Shown in pieces: positions 17,379 to 28,100 of a DNA stretch of 64,000 nt. Within the stretch, counting starts at the first letter, position 1. Each line of letters starts with the position of its first letter. This stretch comes from Verrucomicrobiota bacterium (lineage in GTDB: Bacteria; Verrucomicrobiota; Verrucomicrobiia; Verrucomicrobiales; Akkermansiaceae): NCBI GenBank assembly GCA_004293445.1, contig RDYP01000005.1, positions 62,001 to 126,000 of the forward strand. The letters run 5' to 3'. The notes below the pieces were generated by a model, which saw only the letters and a list, made by a program, of their open reading frames with translations, was not told the origin of the DNA and ran no database searches. The position numbers and the translations under genes are program-made.

Positions 17379-20300
17379 CAAGGTCGCGCCACGCGCAGAC
17401 GGACGAAGCGCGAAGGCGAGGCAGAGGGCAAAGTGGCAAGAACGGATTGGGACGTGCCGTCATCGGTGCCGGCGACCGGTGCGTGCACAACATCGGCGGT
17501 GGACCAATCGTTGCCGAGCGTGTCGCTCCACTCGACGAGGAAGCGGACGCCATCGGCCACCGCGGCGTGGCTGCGACGATAGGTGAATTCGAGGGTGGAT
17601 CCGGAGCGGGTGAGAGCGGTGATGGATCCGTCCGGAGTTTCGGGAAGACGTCCGGTGGCGAATTCGAGAAGATTCGCAAGGCCATCGTGATCGGGATCGG
17701 CGAAGTCCGAAGCGGCGTTCGTGTCCGAAGTAGTTCCGAAGTGAATTTGCCGCCAGGCGTCGAGACCGGACGGGATGTGGATGGCGAGCGACCGGCCGGA
17801 CTCGCCGTTCGCATTCGCGGCGGAGAGGACAACCTGATAGGTGCCGGGCAGGGAAAAGGTCGCGGTGGTGGCGGGAGCGGACGCATTCGCGAAGCTCACC
17901 GCACCGGGGCCGGAACGCTTGGTCCAAACCGAAGCCGTGGCGTTCGAAACGCTGCCGACAAGACCGACTGGAATGCCGACGGATGGCGCGGGAGCAGGGC
18001 CGGGCGAGATGGTGGGAGTGAGATTCAGGGTGAAAAACACGTTCAATCGCGGGCGGTAGGATTCGACCGGATAGTCATCGGAGGCGAAGCGGGTGTAGAT
18101 GTTGGTGGCGGCATCCGATTCGGTCGCGGGGGCGAGGACGATCAGGTTCAACGGCGAGTTTCCGGCCAGCGAGGTGTTGAGGGCATTGAGCAGCGAAGCG
18201 GTAGGGCCGAAACTGCGCGGCACGCCGGGCGCGGTGGCATCGTAGCCGTTGAGAGTTGCCAGCGCAGTCGCATCGAAGTCACCGCCGGGCGAGGTCCATC
18301 GGTTGGTGAGATCGTAGAAGTCCCAGTTCGCACCGGTGTCGAGGCCGTGAGTGGATGAGGATCCGTCGCCGGTGCCTTCGATGAAGCCGCGGGCAAGACG
18401 GCGCAGGTGGAGGTTGCCGATCGTCCCCGAACCGGCGGCGGCGGGATGCGTCCAGAGATCGAGGCTCACCGCCGAGACCGGCCAAGTGCGGGGGACCGAC
18501 GAGAGATCGAAGGAGAGGATGGAACGCATGGCGGCGCCGGTTTTCCCGACGATCATCTGGTCGCGTGCCCCCGAGTTCCAATCGACGTTGTCCGCCCGGA
18601 TGATAGTGGCTTGATGGGTGTAACTGCCGACGCCCTCACGCAGGCTGAAGTCAGCCGGGGGTGCGGCATCGACGGCGATGTCGAGGAAGCCGGAGCCCAC
18701 CGGATTGGCGGCGGTCGCGCGGAGCACGTAACGGCCCGCCACGCTGAAAGTGACGAAGGTATCCGGCGAGGTGGGGTCGACGAAAGTCGCCTGGCCGGGG
18801 CCGCTGACCCTAGACCAGGACCAACTCATGCTTCCGCCGCCGCTGGCCGATGCAGCGACGCGCAAGGCGTGGTTCAGATCGACCGTCGCGGCAGGGCTCA
18901 CCGGCGGATGGACGCGGGAAACGAGCGGATCATCGAGCGATGGCAGGCCGTCGATGGGAGTCCAGACGACGAGGATGGCGGTGGCGGACTGCAGGAGGGC
19001 GAAGCTACCGAAAGCGGCGGCGCTTTGTCCGGCGGAATCCGGACCGACATGGCCGAGGGTGAAATTCCCGCTGATGCCCGCGGCGGGAGAGGACAGCAGG
19101 GTCCACGTGCGGGGCGAACGCCAGAAGAGATGCTGGAAGTTGACGTTCCCGCCGGGCGCGTTGAAGAGCAGATCGACCTTCGCACCGGAGGCGATCGCGA
19201 CCGGTCCTCCGTCGATGCGTCCCGAAGTACCCCATGCGTTTCCGGTGGTGCGCCAGACGAGGGTTGACGAGGCACCGAAGGAAATCGGCCCGGAGAAGGC
19301 GCTCAACTTCGGGACGAGCGCGCCTTGGATGGATCCGCTCGCGAAGGAGCCGTTGCCGGAAAAGATCGCGCCGTTCGCAACGGTCAGACCGCCGGAGCAG
19401 GTGGCTCCGCCGGTGACATCGATCCTGCCGGCATGGACCGTGATGCCGCCGCCGATGCTGTTGCCAGAGCCGGAGAGCGTCCAGGTGCCGGGCTCCTCCT
19501 TGGTCAGGCCCGCGAGCATGGCGCCGCCGCCGCCAGCGACGAGGTTGCCTGCGATCACACCATTGCCCGCACCGCGAAGGTCGAGCGTGCGCCCGGTGGT
19601 CGCGGGCGAAACATTTCCGGCGAGCGTGAGGGTTCCCGCCAACGAGGTGAAGCGGGCCGATCCCGAATTCGAGGTGAGCAGGATCGCGCCGTTGATCCGG
19701 TTTTCGCCGCCTTCGTTGACCAGCACGCCGTTCGGATTGCTGAGCTGGAAGGAGACGCCGGAGGGAATCGCCACGCCGCCGTCGAGCCGCAGGCTGCCGG
19801 TGACGCTGCTTTGGACGAAGACGTTCTTGGTGTTGCTTCCCAGCGCGTTCGAATGAGTGACGCGCAGGCCGCCGCCGCCGACGGTGACCGAGCCGAGAAA
19901 ACTGTTGTTTCCCGAGAGCGTGACGATGTCGTTCGCGCTCGGATTGTACACCGAGAGGCTGCCGCTGCCGCGGATGAGGCCCGGGATCGCGAGGTGGCCG
20001 CTGCGATCGATGCGCAGCACGCCGTCGAGATCCAGCGGTCCGCTGCCAATGGAACCGGTGGGGCCGTCGTCGCCGACACGCAGGGTTCCGGCCGGGACGA
20101 TCGTTCCGCCGGAATAGGTATTGTCGCCTGTTAGAACGCAGGTGCCGGCCTCGCCTTCGAAGGCCAGTCCGCCCGCACCGCTGATCGGACCGCTGAAGAC
20201 GAAGTCTCCGTCGCCGAGTCGAGTCACGCTGGTCATGGCGTCGAGCGCCAGCGGCGTGGCTACGGTCGTTTCGAAGTCCGCGCCGCCCGACTCGAGAGAG

Positions 20301-23300
20301 ATGCGTGGCGGGACGGAGCCGTTCCCTGTCAGGTGCAGGGGATTTCCCTCGATGCGGAAGCGGGTCGTGCCGGACGGATTGGAACCGGCGAGAACGAGTC
20401 GGTTGAGCAGGAAGCTTGCCGGGAGGTTGTTGTTCGACGTGAGGTCGGCCGTTGCGGTGGTGATGCCGGTGAGGAAATCGAGACGGCGGTTCGGCTGGCC
20501 CGTGGGAACCTGGTTGCCGGCCCAGTTCGCGGATTCGCTCCAGTAGCGGGGGGCGAGACCAGCGGTTTGGGTCCAGTTGATGCCGGGATAGTCGGCGGGG
20601 TCGTTCGGATCGGTCGCGGCCACGCGCTCGACGAGATTGGAATGGCCATCACCATCCGGGTCCGCGGAGTCGGCGGCGTCGCCACTGTTGGCAGTGGTGC
20701 CGAAGTTTTCGAAGCGCCAACCGTCGGCCGAGCCGAAGGGCAGCCAGATCAGGTTGATGGCAGTGCCGGTGTTCTCCACCGCGAAGGACCCGAAGCTTTC
20801 GTGCGAATTTCCCGCGGAATCGGCGCTCACCGAAAGGAGGGCGGGAGTTCCACTGATCGTGCCGGAACTGATGAGCGGGAAGACCCGCGTGGACGACCAG
20901 AAGGGATCGGTGAACAGGACCGACCCGGCGCTTTCCGTCATCTCGACCTCGAGACCGGCACCCGGCTGGATGGTGGCGCTGCCCGCCGTGACGAGAGGCG
21001 CGCCGTTGGTGCTGTTGGCGGCGAGGCTCCAGCGGAGGCGACCCATCGCGGTGAGCGTCAGGCCGCTGGTGAAGGTTAGGTTGCCGGTGGGTTCGAGCAC
21101 GCCGTTGAAGGAAGCGGGCGCGGCGATGCTGCCGTTGCCGGTCAGGCGGCCGGTGCTGTAAACCGAGAGCGAGGACGAACGGGTGATCGAGCCGGTGACA
21201 TCGAGCGTCCCGCCGCTGACGACCGTGCTGCCGCTGTAACTGTTGGTGCCGGCGAGCGTCTGGGTGGTGGAGCCGGATTTCACCAGGTTGAGTTTCCCGA
21301 GGGTGGCGAGCGCCGAAAGAGTGGAGTTGGTGTCCACGATGGCGCCCGCGAATTCGGCGGAATCCTGACGTTCACCGCCCTGAAGGGTGAGGGTCGCGGT
21401 GGTCGCGCTGGTGCTGCGTGAGAAGTTGCCGATCTGGCCGCCGCCGGACAGAGAGCCGACGGTGGCGTTGTAGGCGGTGGCGTCCTCGCAAAGGCCGAAG
21501 TAAGCGCCGGACTCGATCGTGAGATCAGGCAGTTTCGTGGCGTCGGTATTCGTGAGTGCGCCGGACAGCACGCCGATCACGCCGGGGCCGATCGTCAGGC
21601 CCGCGTTGTCGGCGAAGGCCGGGGAATTGTAGATGCGGAAGGAAACGAAATTCGAGGACAGCGAGGCATCGCGGACGACCCGCAGGTTTCCGTTCGCCAC
21701 GACGGAGGGCATCGAGGCGACGGTGCCGATGCCCCACGAGGTGTAGCTGCCCGATTGGATGGCGCTGCCGCTGTTGACCACCCGGGTGCAGGACACGGTG
21801 CGGGTGCCGCCGCCGAGATCCCAAGCGCCGGCGATCATCATGCGGCCGGCCGGCGCGAGCGTGAAATCGTCGTTCACAAAAATCTGCGGATTGGCGATGC
21901 CCGAGTTGAGGGCGAAGGCACCGGTGCTACCGATCACGCCGCCGTGGATGGTCAGCGGTCCCGTTCCGAGGGCGCTGGCGGTGGTGGTGGCGGCGGTGTT
22001 GCCTGTCAGCACGCGGCCGGTGGCATCGAGCACGAATCCTCCGCTGAAGGAATTCGTCCCGGTGAGGGCAACGCCGCGCCCGGCGGTCCCGGCGACGCGC
22101 AGTTCGGCCGCGCCCGAGATGTTGCCGCCGACGGTGATCTGGGTGGAAGCGGCCGCGCCGGAGGAACCGGTGGTCCATGTCTGATCGCCGGACAGAACGA
22201 CGGGCGCGCCGACCAAGAGGGTTTTGTTCGATGCCGAAAGATCGAGTCCGCCCGAGCCGAGCTCGAGCGCTCCGGCGCTACCCGGTGCAATGGCGACGTT
22301 GCCGCCCGGGTCGGCGAAGCGGATGCCAAGCAGGCTGATGCCGGTACCGATGGTGACGGAGTTGTCGCCGGTCACCGTGCCGTCCCAGACGGCGAGACCT
22401 CCGGCGGGCACGCTATTGTTGGTCCAACTGGCGGCGGAACTCAGGTCGGTGGCGTTGTTCGCTTTGGTCGACGAGGGCCCGGCGGTGGTGAAGGAGCGGG
22501 TGGAGGAAGCCCACGAGCCGCCCGCGCTGTTCGAGGCGTAGAAGCGGTAGTAATACTTCGTCTTCTGGGCCAAAGCGGAAACGGAAACCTCCAACTCGCC
22601 ACGGGTCTTGAACCCGAGGTTGAGATGGTTTTGCCAGTTGGCGGCGGTGGTGCCGCCATCGGTGGTGCCCCAATAGACCCGGACGGTGGAGTCGCGGTTG
22701 ATGTAGGGAAAGTCGAGGTGGCCTCTGAGCGTGGCGGAGGTCTGACTGATGTTCGAGGCTCCGCTCGGATTATCCACCACCGGCTTCCGGTTGGACGAAT
22801 TGAGGCGGGTTTCATCGCGATAGAGGCCGATCATTTCCACCGGGATCTCGCGGAACAGACTGAGATCCCGGTAGACCGCCGAGCTGGTTTTGAGGCGGTA
22901 GTCGTTGCCGCTGCGGCCGATGAAGCCGGGATCGACGGAATAGGTTTTGTTCGATCCGGTGGCGATGCCGCCGAAGGTCGTTTGGCCGAGAGCGGCGACA
23001 TTCGTCCGGAAGGCCGCCGGAGTTCCGCCGATGGAAGTGGCCGCCTTGCGGTTGTTGACGATCACGTTGTTCTCGAAGAATCCGCCGGTCCCGACGTTGC
23101 AGCTGAAGCCGCTGCGGATCGTTTCGATGATGTTGCCGAACATCCGGGAGCCCGCGCAGTAGAGGTCGACTTGGATGCCCGAGCCGCCGATCGAGTGATT
23201 CGGGAAATAGGTCTCCCAAGCGTAGGCTTTGTTGGTCATCTGGTTGTAGCGGATCGTGTCGTCCCCGCCGAGTCCGGTGAAACAATAGATCCCGCCCATG

Positions 23301-25144
23301 TCGCCGTTGGTGCGGCAGAAGCTGTCGATGAGGTTGTACTCGATCGTCTTCTCCAGCGAGCCGTGCAGGATGCCGACGTGGTGGGTTTGAGCGATGCGGT
23401 TGTTCGCGACCCGGGTGCCGACGGACGGCTTGTAGCCGCCCCCTCCCCCGTTCCCGGCCTGCCCGCCGAATCCGGCATCCACGCCGGCCGCGTAGATCTT
23501 GCAGACCTTGGCGATGTCCTCGATGTCGTTGTTCACGACGAAATGATCGCAGCGGGTGCGTGGGCTGGTATTGCCGTCGCCGCCCCGCACGTAGATGCCG
23601 CCGGAGGCCATGTCGCTGATGTCGCAACCCACCACGCCGTTCGAGTAACCGTCCTCCAGATCCACCGCGTAGCTGCCGAGCTGGCGGAAAGCGCAATCGA
23701 CCACCGTGTTTTTTTCCCCGCCGCTGATCACGATGCCTTGGGCGAGGCTGCGGCGGAACTCGAGGCCCTGCAGGAACAGGTGGCGGGTGTTGGTGAGCTT
23801 GAAGACCGGCGAGCCGAAATCGGAGATCTCCAAGTTTGAATCGTTCAAGGCGACGGAGGGCCAGAGGTAGAGGCGCTTGCGGATGAAATCGACCGCCCAC
23901 TCGCCGGGCTGGTCGATTTCGTCGAGGAGATTGAGCGCCCAGTAGGGTTCGGTTTTCGATCCTTCGTAGCCGTAGTATTTGTTGCCGAGTCCGAGCGACA
24001 TCGACGCACCGCTGGCCAGCGTGATGGTGTTGGCGGTCGTATCGATGGCTTTGACCTTCATCCCGTATTCCTCCCACGGGACGCGGAAAAAGCCTTGGAT
24101 CCAGAGCCCGCCTTCAGCGGCGGCGGTCTGCCAACGGGCGATACGGGCTTCGTCGGTAGCCTTGTATTGGAACTGTCCGCCGATGGCCTGCCCGTCCAGC
24201 GTGGTGGCGGTTTTACGGGTAACGCCATCCATCTTCAAACAAGGCGTGGCAAAGCGATCCCCGAGGTTGTCGTTGGGATAGCGCGAGAGCGGGGCACGAC
24301 CGCCGCTAATAAAGACTTCGAAAAGGCCGCCGTCCTGCGAGGTCAGGTAGGGATTGTAGAGACGGTTCTGATTGAATCGCGTGGGAAAGGGCCCGTCGTG
24401 GGTGAAGAGGTGGCTGGTGAGGTCGAGTTGTTTGATGTTGGAAGCCGCCACGCCCGGCGCGAGGCGGGCATGCATGGCGGGGTCGAGCGCGGCGAAACCC
24501 GAAGCCGGGACCGTGCGGGCGGTGGTGAAGACCGGCGACTCCGAGCCGTAGGCCTTGTAAACGATCGGTGCGTCCGCGGTGCCGGAGTCGCCTGCCGTGA
24601 GATTGAACGTCGCGGTCCGCCGATAGGTCCCACCACGGACGAACACGGCGACTCCCCCGGCCGGCAGCGGTCTCGGAAGCGCGCGGATCATGTCGCGGGC
24701 TTTTTCCAAGGTGGCGAAGGGGTCGTCGATTCTCCCGCTGTTGTCGTCGGAGCCGTTGGTGGCGACATGGTAGCTGATCGCCGGGGCCGGAATGGGGATG
24801 GCAACACGAAGCCGCCAATGCTGCTCGGACTTCGTGCCGCCGGGCAGGGTCATCTCCGCCTTGAGCCAATGCGGACCGGTATCCCAGCGGGTCGGCGTCC
24901 ATTCGAAGGTGCGTGCCGTTTGTCCGGTCGCGGTACCGTCCAAGGTCCAGGCGTAGCTGGTGGCGATGGCATCCGGCGTGACGGAAAGCGCGTCGCCCGC
25001 TTGGGTGACGAGGTCCTGGGCTCCAAGTTTGCCAAGAGCCACGCAAACAGCCACCCAGCCCGAAAAGATCGCGACCCGCGCACTACGCGGACGCCGACGC
25101 GCACGAAGCTGGGGGTCGAGGTCGGAGGTCGAAGTGGAAAGCAT
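17378..25144 (-). CDS. 2588-aa secreted right-handed beta-helix (GH141/pectate-lyase-like) protein with beta-strand repeats, DNRLRE and C-terminal tail
   Basis: The signal peptide has a long basic n-region (core VAIFSGWVAVCVALGKLGAQ). A right-handed parallel beta-helix module spans about residues 120-780. It opens with YHVATNGSDDNSGRIDDPFA and contains LLDEIDQPGEWAVDFIRKRL, a motif I associate with GH141-like enzymes (alpha-L-fucosidase or xylanase activity known in that family); the activity here is not certain. A fibronectin-like domain (about 795-890) follows. Two blocks of autotransporter-associated beta-strand repeats (about 900-1480 and 1520-2080) are separated by a DPDGDGHSNLVE loop. 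Then come a PKD-like domain, a DNRLRE domain (about 2170-2365), another PKD-like domain, and a tail with DPDHDGLANLLEFATGRLP. The tail is nearly the same at DNA level as that of the adjacent 3303-aa protein. It is probably an extracellular glycan-degrading, surface-associated enzyme. Confidence 0.8.
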   Translation of the reverse strand: MLSTSTSDLDPQLRARRRPRSARVAIFSGWVAVCVALGKLGAQDLVTQAGDALSVTPDAIATSYAWTLDGTATGQTARTFEWTPTRWDTGPHWLKAEMTLPGGTKSEQHWRLRVAIPIPAPAISYHVATNGSDDNSGRIDDPFATLEKARDMIRALPRPLPAGGVAVFVRGGTYRRTATFNLTAGDSGTADAPIVYKAYGSESPVFTTARTVPASGFAALDPAMHARLAPGVAASNIKQLDLTSHLFTHDGPFPTRFNQNRLYNPYLTSQDGGLFEVFISGGRAPLSRYPNDNLGDRFATPCLKMDGVTRKTATTLDGQAIGGQFQYKATDEARIARWQTAAAEGGLWIQGFFRVPWEEYGMKVKAIDTTANTITLASGASMSLGLGNKYYGYEGSKTEPYWALNLLDEIDQPGEWAVDFIRKRLYLWPSVALNDSNLEISDFGSPVFKLTNTRHLFLQGLEFRRSLAQGIVISGGEKNTVVDCAFRQLGSYAVDLEDGYSNGVVGCDISDMASGGIYVRGGDGNTSPRTRCDHFVVNNDIEDIAKVCKIYAAGVDAGFGGQAGNGGGGGYKPSVGTRVANNRIAQTHHVGILHGSLEKTIEYNLIDSFCRTNGDMGGIYCFTGLGGDDTIRYNQMTNKAYAWETYFPNHSIGGSGIQVDLYCAGSRMFGNIIETIRSGFSCNVGTGGFFENNVIVNNRKAATSIGGTPAAFRTNVAALGQTTFGGIATGSNKTYSVDPGFIGRSGNDYRLKTSSAVYRDLSLFREIPVEMIGLYRDETRLNSSNRKPVVDNPSGASNISQTSATLRGHLDFPYINRDSTVRVYWGTTDGGTTAANWQNHLNLGFKTRGELEVSVSALAQKTKYYYRFYASNSAGGSWASSTRSFTTAGPSSTKANNATDLSSAASWTNNSVPAGGLAVWDGTVTGDNSVTIGTGISLLGIRFADPGGNVAIAPGSAGALELGSGGLDLSASNKTLLVGAPVVLSGDQTWTTGSSGAAASTQITVGGNISGAAELRVAGTAGRGVALTGTNSFSGGFVLDATGRVLTGNTAATTTASALGTGPLTIHGGVIGSTGAFALNSGIANPQIFVNDDFTLAPAGRMMIAGAWDLGGGTRTVSCTRVVNSGSAIQSGSYTSWGIGTVASMPSVVANGNLRVVRDASLSSNFVSFRIYNSPAFADNAGLTIGPGVIGVLSGALTNTDATKLPDLTIESGAYFGLCEDATAYNATVGSLSGGGQIGNFSRSTSATTATLTLQGGERQDSAEFAGAIVDTNSTLSALATLGKLNLVKSGSTTQTLAGTNSYSGSTVVSGGTLDVTGSITRSSSLSVYSTGRLTGNGSIAAPASFNGVLEPTGNLTFTSGLTLTAMGRLRWSLAANSTNGAPLVTAGSATIQPGAGLEVEMTESAGSVLFTDPFWSSTRVFPLISSGTISGTPALLSVSADSAGNSHESFGSFAVENTGTAINLIWLPFGSADGWRFENFGTTANSGDAADSADPDGDGHSNLVERVAATDPNDPADYPGINWTQTAGLAPRYWSESANWAGNQVPTGQPNRRLDFLTGITTATADLTSNNNLPASFLLNRLVLAGSNPSGTTRFRIEGNPLHLTGNGSVPPRISLESGGADFETTVATPLALDAMTSVTRLGDGDFVFSGPISGAGGLAFEGEAGTCVLTGDNTYSGGTIVPAGTLRVGDDGPTGSIGSGPLDLDGVLRIDRSGHLAIPGLIRGSGSLSVYNPSANDIVTLSGNNSFLGSVTVGGGGLRVTHSNALGSNTKNVFVQSSVTGSLRLDGGVAIPSGVSFQLSNPNGVLVNEGGENRINGAILLTSNSGSARFTSLAGTLTLAGNVSPATTGRTLDLRGAGNGVIAGNLVAGGGGAMLAGLTKEEPGTWTLSGSGNSIGGGITVHAGRIDVTGGATCSGGLTVANGAIFSGNGSFASGSIQGALVPKLSAFSGPISFGASSTLVWRTTGNAWGTSGRIDGGPVAIASGAKVDLLFNAPGGNVNFQHLFWRSPRTWTLLSSPAAGISGNFTLGHVGPDSAGQSAAAFGSFALLQSATAILVVWTPIDGLPSLDDPLVSRVHPPVSPAATVDLNHALRVAASASGGGSMSWSWSRVSGPGQATFVDPTSPDTFVTFSVAGRYVLRATAANPVGSGFLDIAVDAAPPADFSLREGVGSYTHQATIIRADNVDWNSGARDQMIVGKTGAAMRSILSFDLSSVPRTWPVSAVSLDLWTHPAAAGSGTIGNLHLRRLARGFIEGTGDGSSSTHGLDTGANWDFYDLTNRWTSPGGDFDATALATLNGYDATAPGVPRSFGPTASLLNALNTSLAGNSPLNLIVLAPATESDAATNIYTRFASDDYPVESYRPRLNVFFTLNLTPTISPGPAPAPSVGIPVGLVGSVSNATASVWTKRSGPGAVSFANASAPATTATFSLPGTYQVVLSAANANGESGRSLAIHIPSGLDAWRQIHFGTTSDTNAASDFADPDHDGLANLLEFATGRLPETPDGSITALTRSGSTLEFTYRRSHAAVADGVRFLVEWSDTLGNDWSTADVVHAPVAGTDDGTSQSVLATLPSASPSRFVRLRVARP
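17461..17760 (-). repeat. C-terminal tail coding repeat, copy A
   Basis: This DNA encodes the last ~100 residues of the 2588-aa protein. By eye it matches 25267-25562 at well over 80% of bases without obvious gaps, including a nearly perfect run around the EWSDTLGNDWSTADVV codons. This suggests recent duplication or gene conversion of the tail. Confidence 0.8.
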
Positions 25145-25176
25145 AGCAGGGGGTGGGTTCGAAGCGGATCAAAGGA

Positions 25177-28100
25177 TCACGGGGACGGCGGGATGATCCG
25201 GAGATGCAGGAACCGTCGGCCCGCGGCACCCACTGGAACCGCCGCACGCCAGAGTTCCCCGATACCGTCATCGGTGCCGACGACCGGTGCTTGCACGACA
25301 TCGGCGGTGGACCAGTCGTTGCCGAGCGTGTCGCTCCACTCGACGAGGAACTGGACGCCATCGGCCACCGCGGCATGGCTGCGACGGTAAGTAAATTCGA
25401 GCGAGGATCCGGACTTCGTAAGAGCCGCAACCGCGCCGTCAGGGGTGTTCGGAAGACGGCCGGTGGCGAATTCCAGAAGATTCGCAAGGCCATCGTGATC
25501 GGGATCGGCGGAGTCCGCGGCGTCGCCCGTATCCGAAGCGGTGCCGAAGTGAATTTGCCGCCAAATTTCTGCCTCGCTGCGAGCGGTACCGGTCGAAGTG
25601 ACGGAGAGCGTGCGGCTGCTTTCACCGGAGCCATTCGCAGCGCGGAGGCGGAGGAGATAGCTGCCCGGCTTGCCGAACATCGCGGTGGTGACGGGCGCGG
25701 TGGGGTCGGCAATGAAGGCGGGGCCGGGACCGCTGACAAGCGACCATTGGGACTCGGTGGCATCGGTCACGCTGCCGATGAGCGGCGCGGCGATGCCTGT
25801 GATGGCGGCGGGCGCGGTGCCGGGATCGACAACGGGCAGAGTCGGCAGGGAAAAACTCAGCGTGAGTTGGGGACGGCGGGTGGTCGTCGCGTTTTCATCG
25901 GAACCGATCCGAACGAAAGCGCTACTGGTGGCGGCCTCGGTGGCGGGAGAGAAGAGCAGCAGGTTGAGCGGCTGGCCGCTGGCGCGGGCGGTGGTGGCGG
26001 CATCAAGGAATTCGTCGCTGCTCGGAAAGCTGTGTTGCGTACCGACCGTGGTGGCGCTGAAACCCTCGCGGGCGGAAAGCGTGGTGGGTTCGAAGTCGAT
26101 GCCTTCGAGTCCCCCGCCCGCGGCCCAGAGTCCGTCGAGGGCGAAGCCGCCGACGCGGCTGTTCCAGTCGGCTCCAGAATGAGTGCCATTGCTCGCGCTG
26201 GCGCCGCTGCCGGTTCCTTCGGTGAAATTGTTGGCCAGATGGCGGAGCTGAAGTTCGCCGACGTTGCCGCTGGCGGCTTCGGAGGTCCAAAGGTCGAGCG
26301 ACACGCTTTGCAGCACGGCCTCGGACGGGAGGGAGTTGATCGGGAACGAGAGCAGGCTGCGGAAGATGGTGCCGCCGCTGCGGCCGACGATGAACTGGTC
26401 GCGCGCGCCGGAGTTCCAGGTCTTGCTGTCCGAGCGGACGAAGGTGGAGCTGTGGGTGTAGCCGTTCACGCCGTGGCGCAGGGTGAGCGATGTGGCGGGA
26501 TTCACGCGGACCGTGAGATCGAGCGGCGAGCTGCCGATCGCGTTGGCGGCGGTGGCGCGCAGGACGTAGGTGCCATCCGCGGAGAAAGTGGCGGTGGTAT
26601 CGGTGGCGGAGGCGTCTCCGAAATTCACCGTGCCCGGACCGGAAAGCTTCGACCACGCGAGCGTGGTGCCGTTGCCGCCATTGAGGGAAACCGCGAGACG
26701 GAGGGCCATCTGTAGGTTCGGCAGAGTCACCGGATTGGAAAGCGGCAGGAGCAGATCGATCGCCGGGTTTTCCAACAGCGCGAAGCCTGGCAGAGGATTC
26801 CAGAGCAAGCTCACCCCGGTAGCGCTGTGTTCGAGGCTGAAGTTTCCATAGGTCGCGGCGGGGCGGCCGCCGGCATCGGTAGTGATGGTGCCGAGCGCGA
26901 GGGTACCGCTGCGCGAGGTTCCGGCGAGCACCGGCCAGGAACGCGGCGCGCGCCAGAAGGCGTGGAGGAAATTCACGCTGCTGTTAGGACCGTTGAGCAT
27001 CAGATCGAGCGCGGCTCCGCTGGTGATGGCGAGGCTGTTTCCGGTGAGGCCGCCGAAGGAGGCGGCGTCGTTGGCGTTGGCCTCGATGCGCAGCCGGGCG
27101 CTGCTGGAAAGCAAGAGGTTGTTGGAGAGCTGCATGCCCATCGGGGCGAGCGTGCCATTTACAGTCACGGGCGAGGCGATCGCGCCGCTGCCGGAAAGCG
27201 TGGCTCCCGCGGATATCGTGAGAGCGGCGGGGCTGGCGAGCGCGCCGGTAACTGTTAGAGTTCCGGCGGACACGCTGGTGGTTCCGGTGTAGCTGGAGTT
27301 GCCGGAGAGGATCCAGGTGCCCGTGCCAGATTTCACGAGCGAGGTCTTGTTCGTCGGCGCGTTATCCACGATCGCTCCGGCGATCTCGCCGCTGGCGGTG
27401 GTGGAGCCGGTGAGCGTGAGCGTCTTGCTGCTGGCAGCGGTGGCTTGGAAGCCGCTGGTGAACTTGAGCGGGCCGCTGCCGCTGTGGTCGAGGGTCGCGC
27501 CGTTGGTGCCGCGCAGGTTGATCGGGCGGTCGGTGGTTTCGCCGTTGCCGTTGTAGCGCAAGGTGCCGCTGCCCAAGCTGGAGCCCAGACCGATCACCGC
27601 GGCGAGCGGCGAAATCGGCGCACCAAGGCTGCTGGTGGCGAGGGCGGGAGTGCCGTTCTGGTGGCTGTTGAGCGACGAAGCGACGAGCGTGCCGAGGTAA
27701 ACCGTAGTGGTACCGCTGTAGCTGTTAGACGATCCCAGCGTGGTGGTCCCGGAGCCGTTGTGGAGGATCGAGCCGAAGCCGGAGATCGGCTGCGTGAGAT
27801 CGAAGGCGTTCGAGCGGTTGATCGTGAGCGCGCCGTTGAGCGTCACGGGGCCGGAACCTAGGGAGCCGGTGGTGCCGCCGTTGCCGATCTGGGTGGTGCC
27901 ATCGAGCAACCTCGTCGGGCCAGAGTAGCTGTTGTTCGCCGTAAAGATCAGGCTGGCATAGCCGCCGGTGCGGGTGAGGCCGCCGGGGCCGCTGATGGGG
28001 CTGCTGAAGATGTGGGTGGCGGAGTTCGGACTGTTGAAGGTGGTATCGGCTCCGAGCGTGATCGGCTGGGCGACCGTGTAGGTGGCGACACCGCCGGTGC

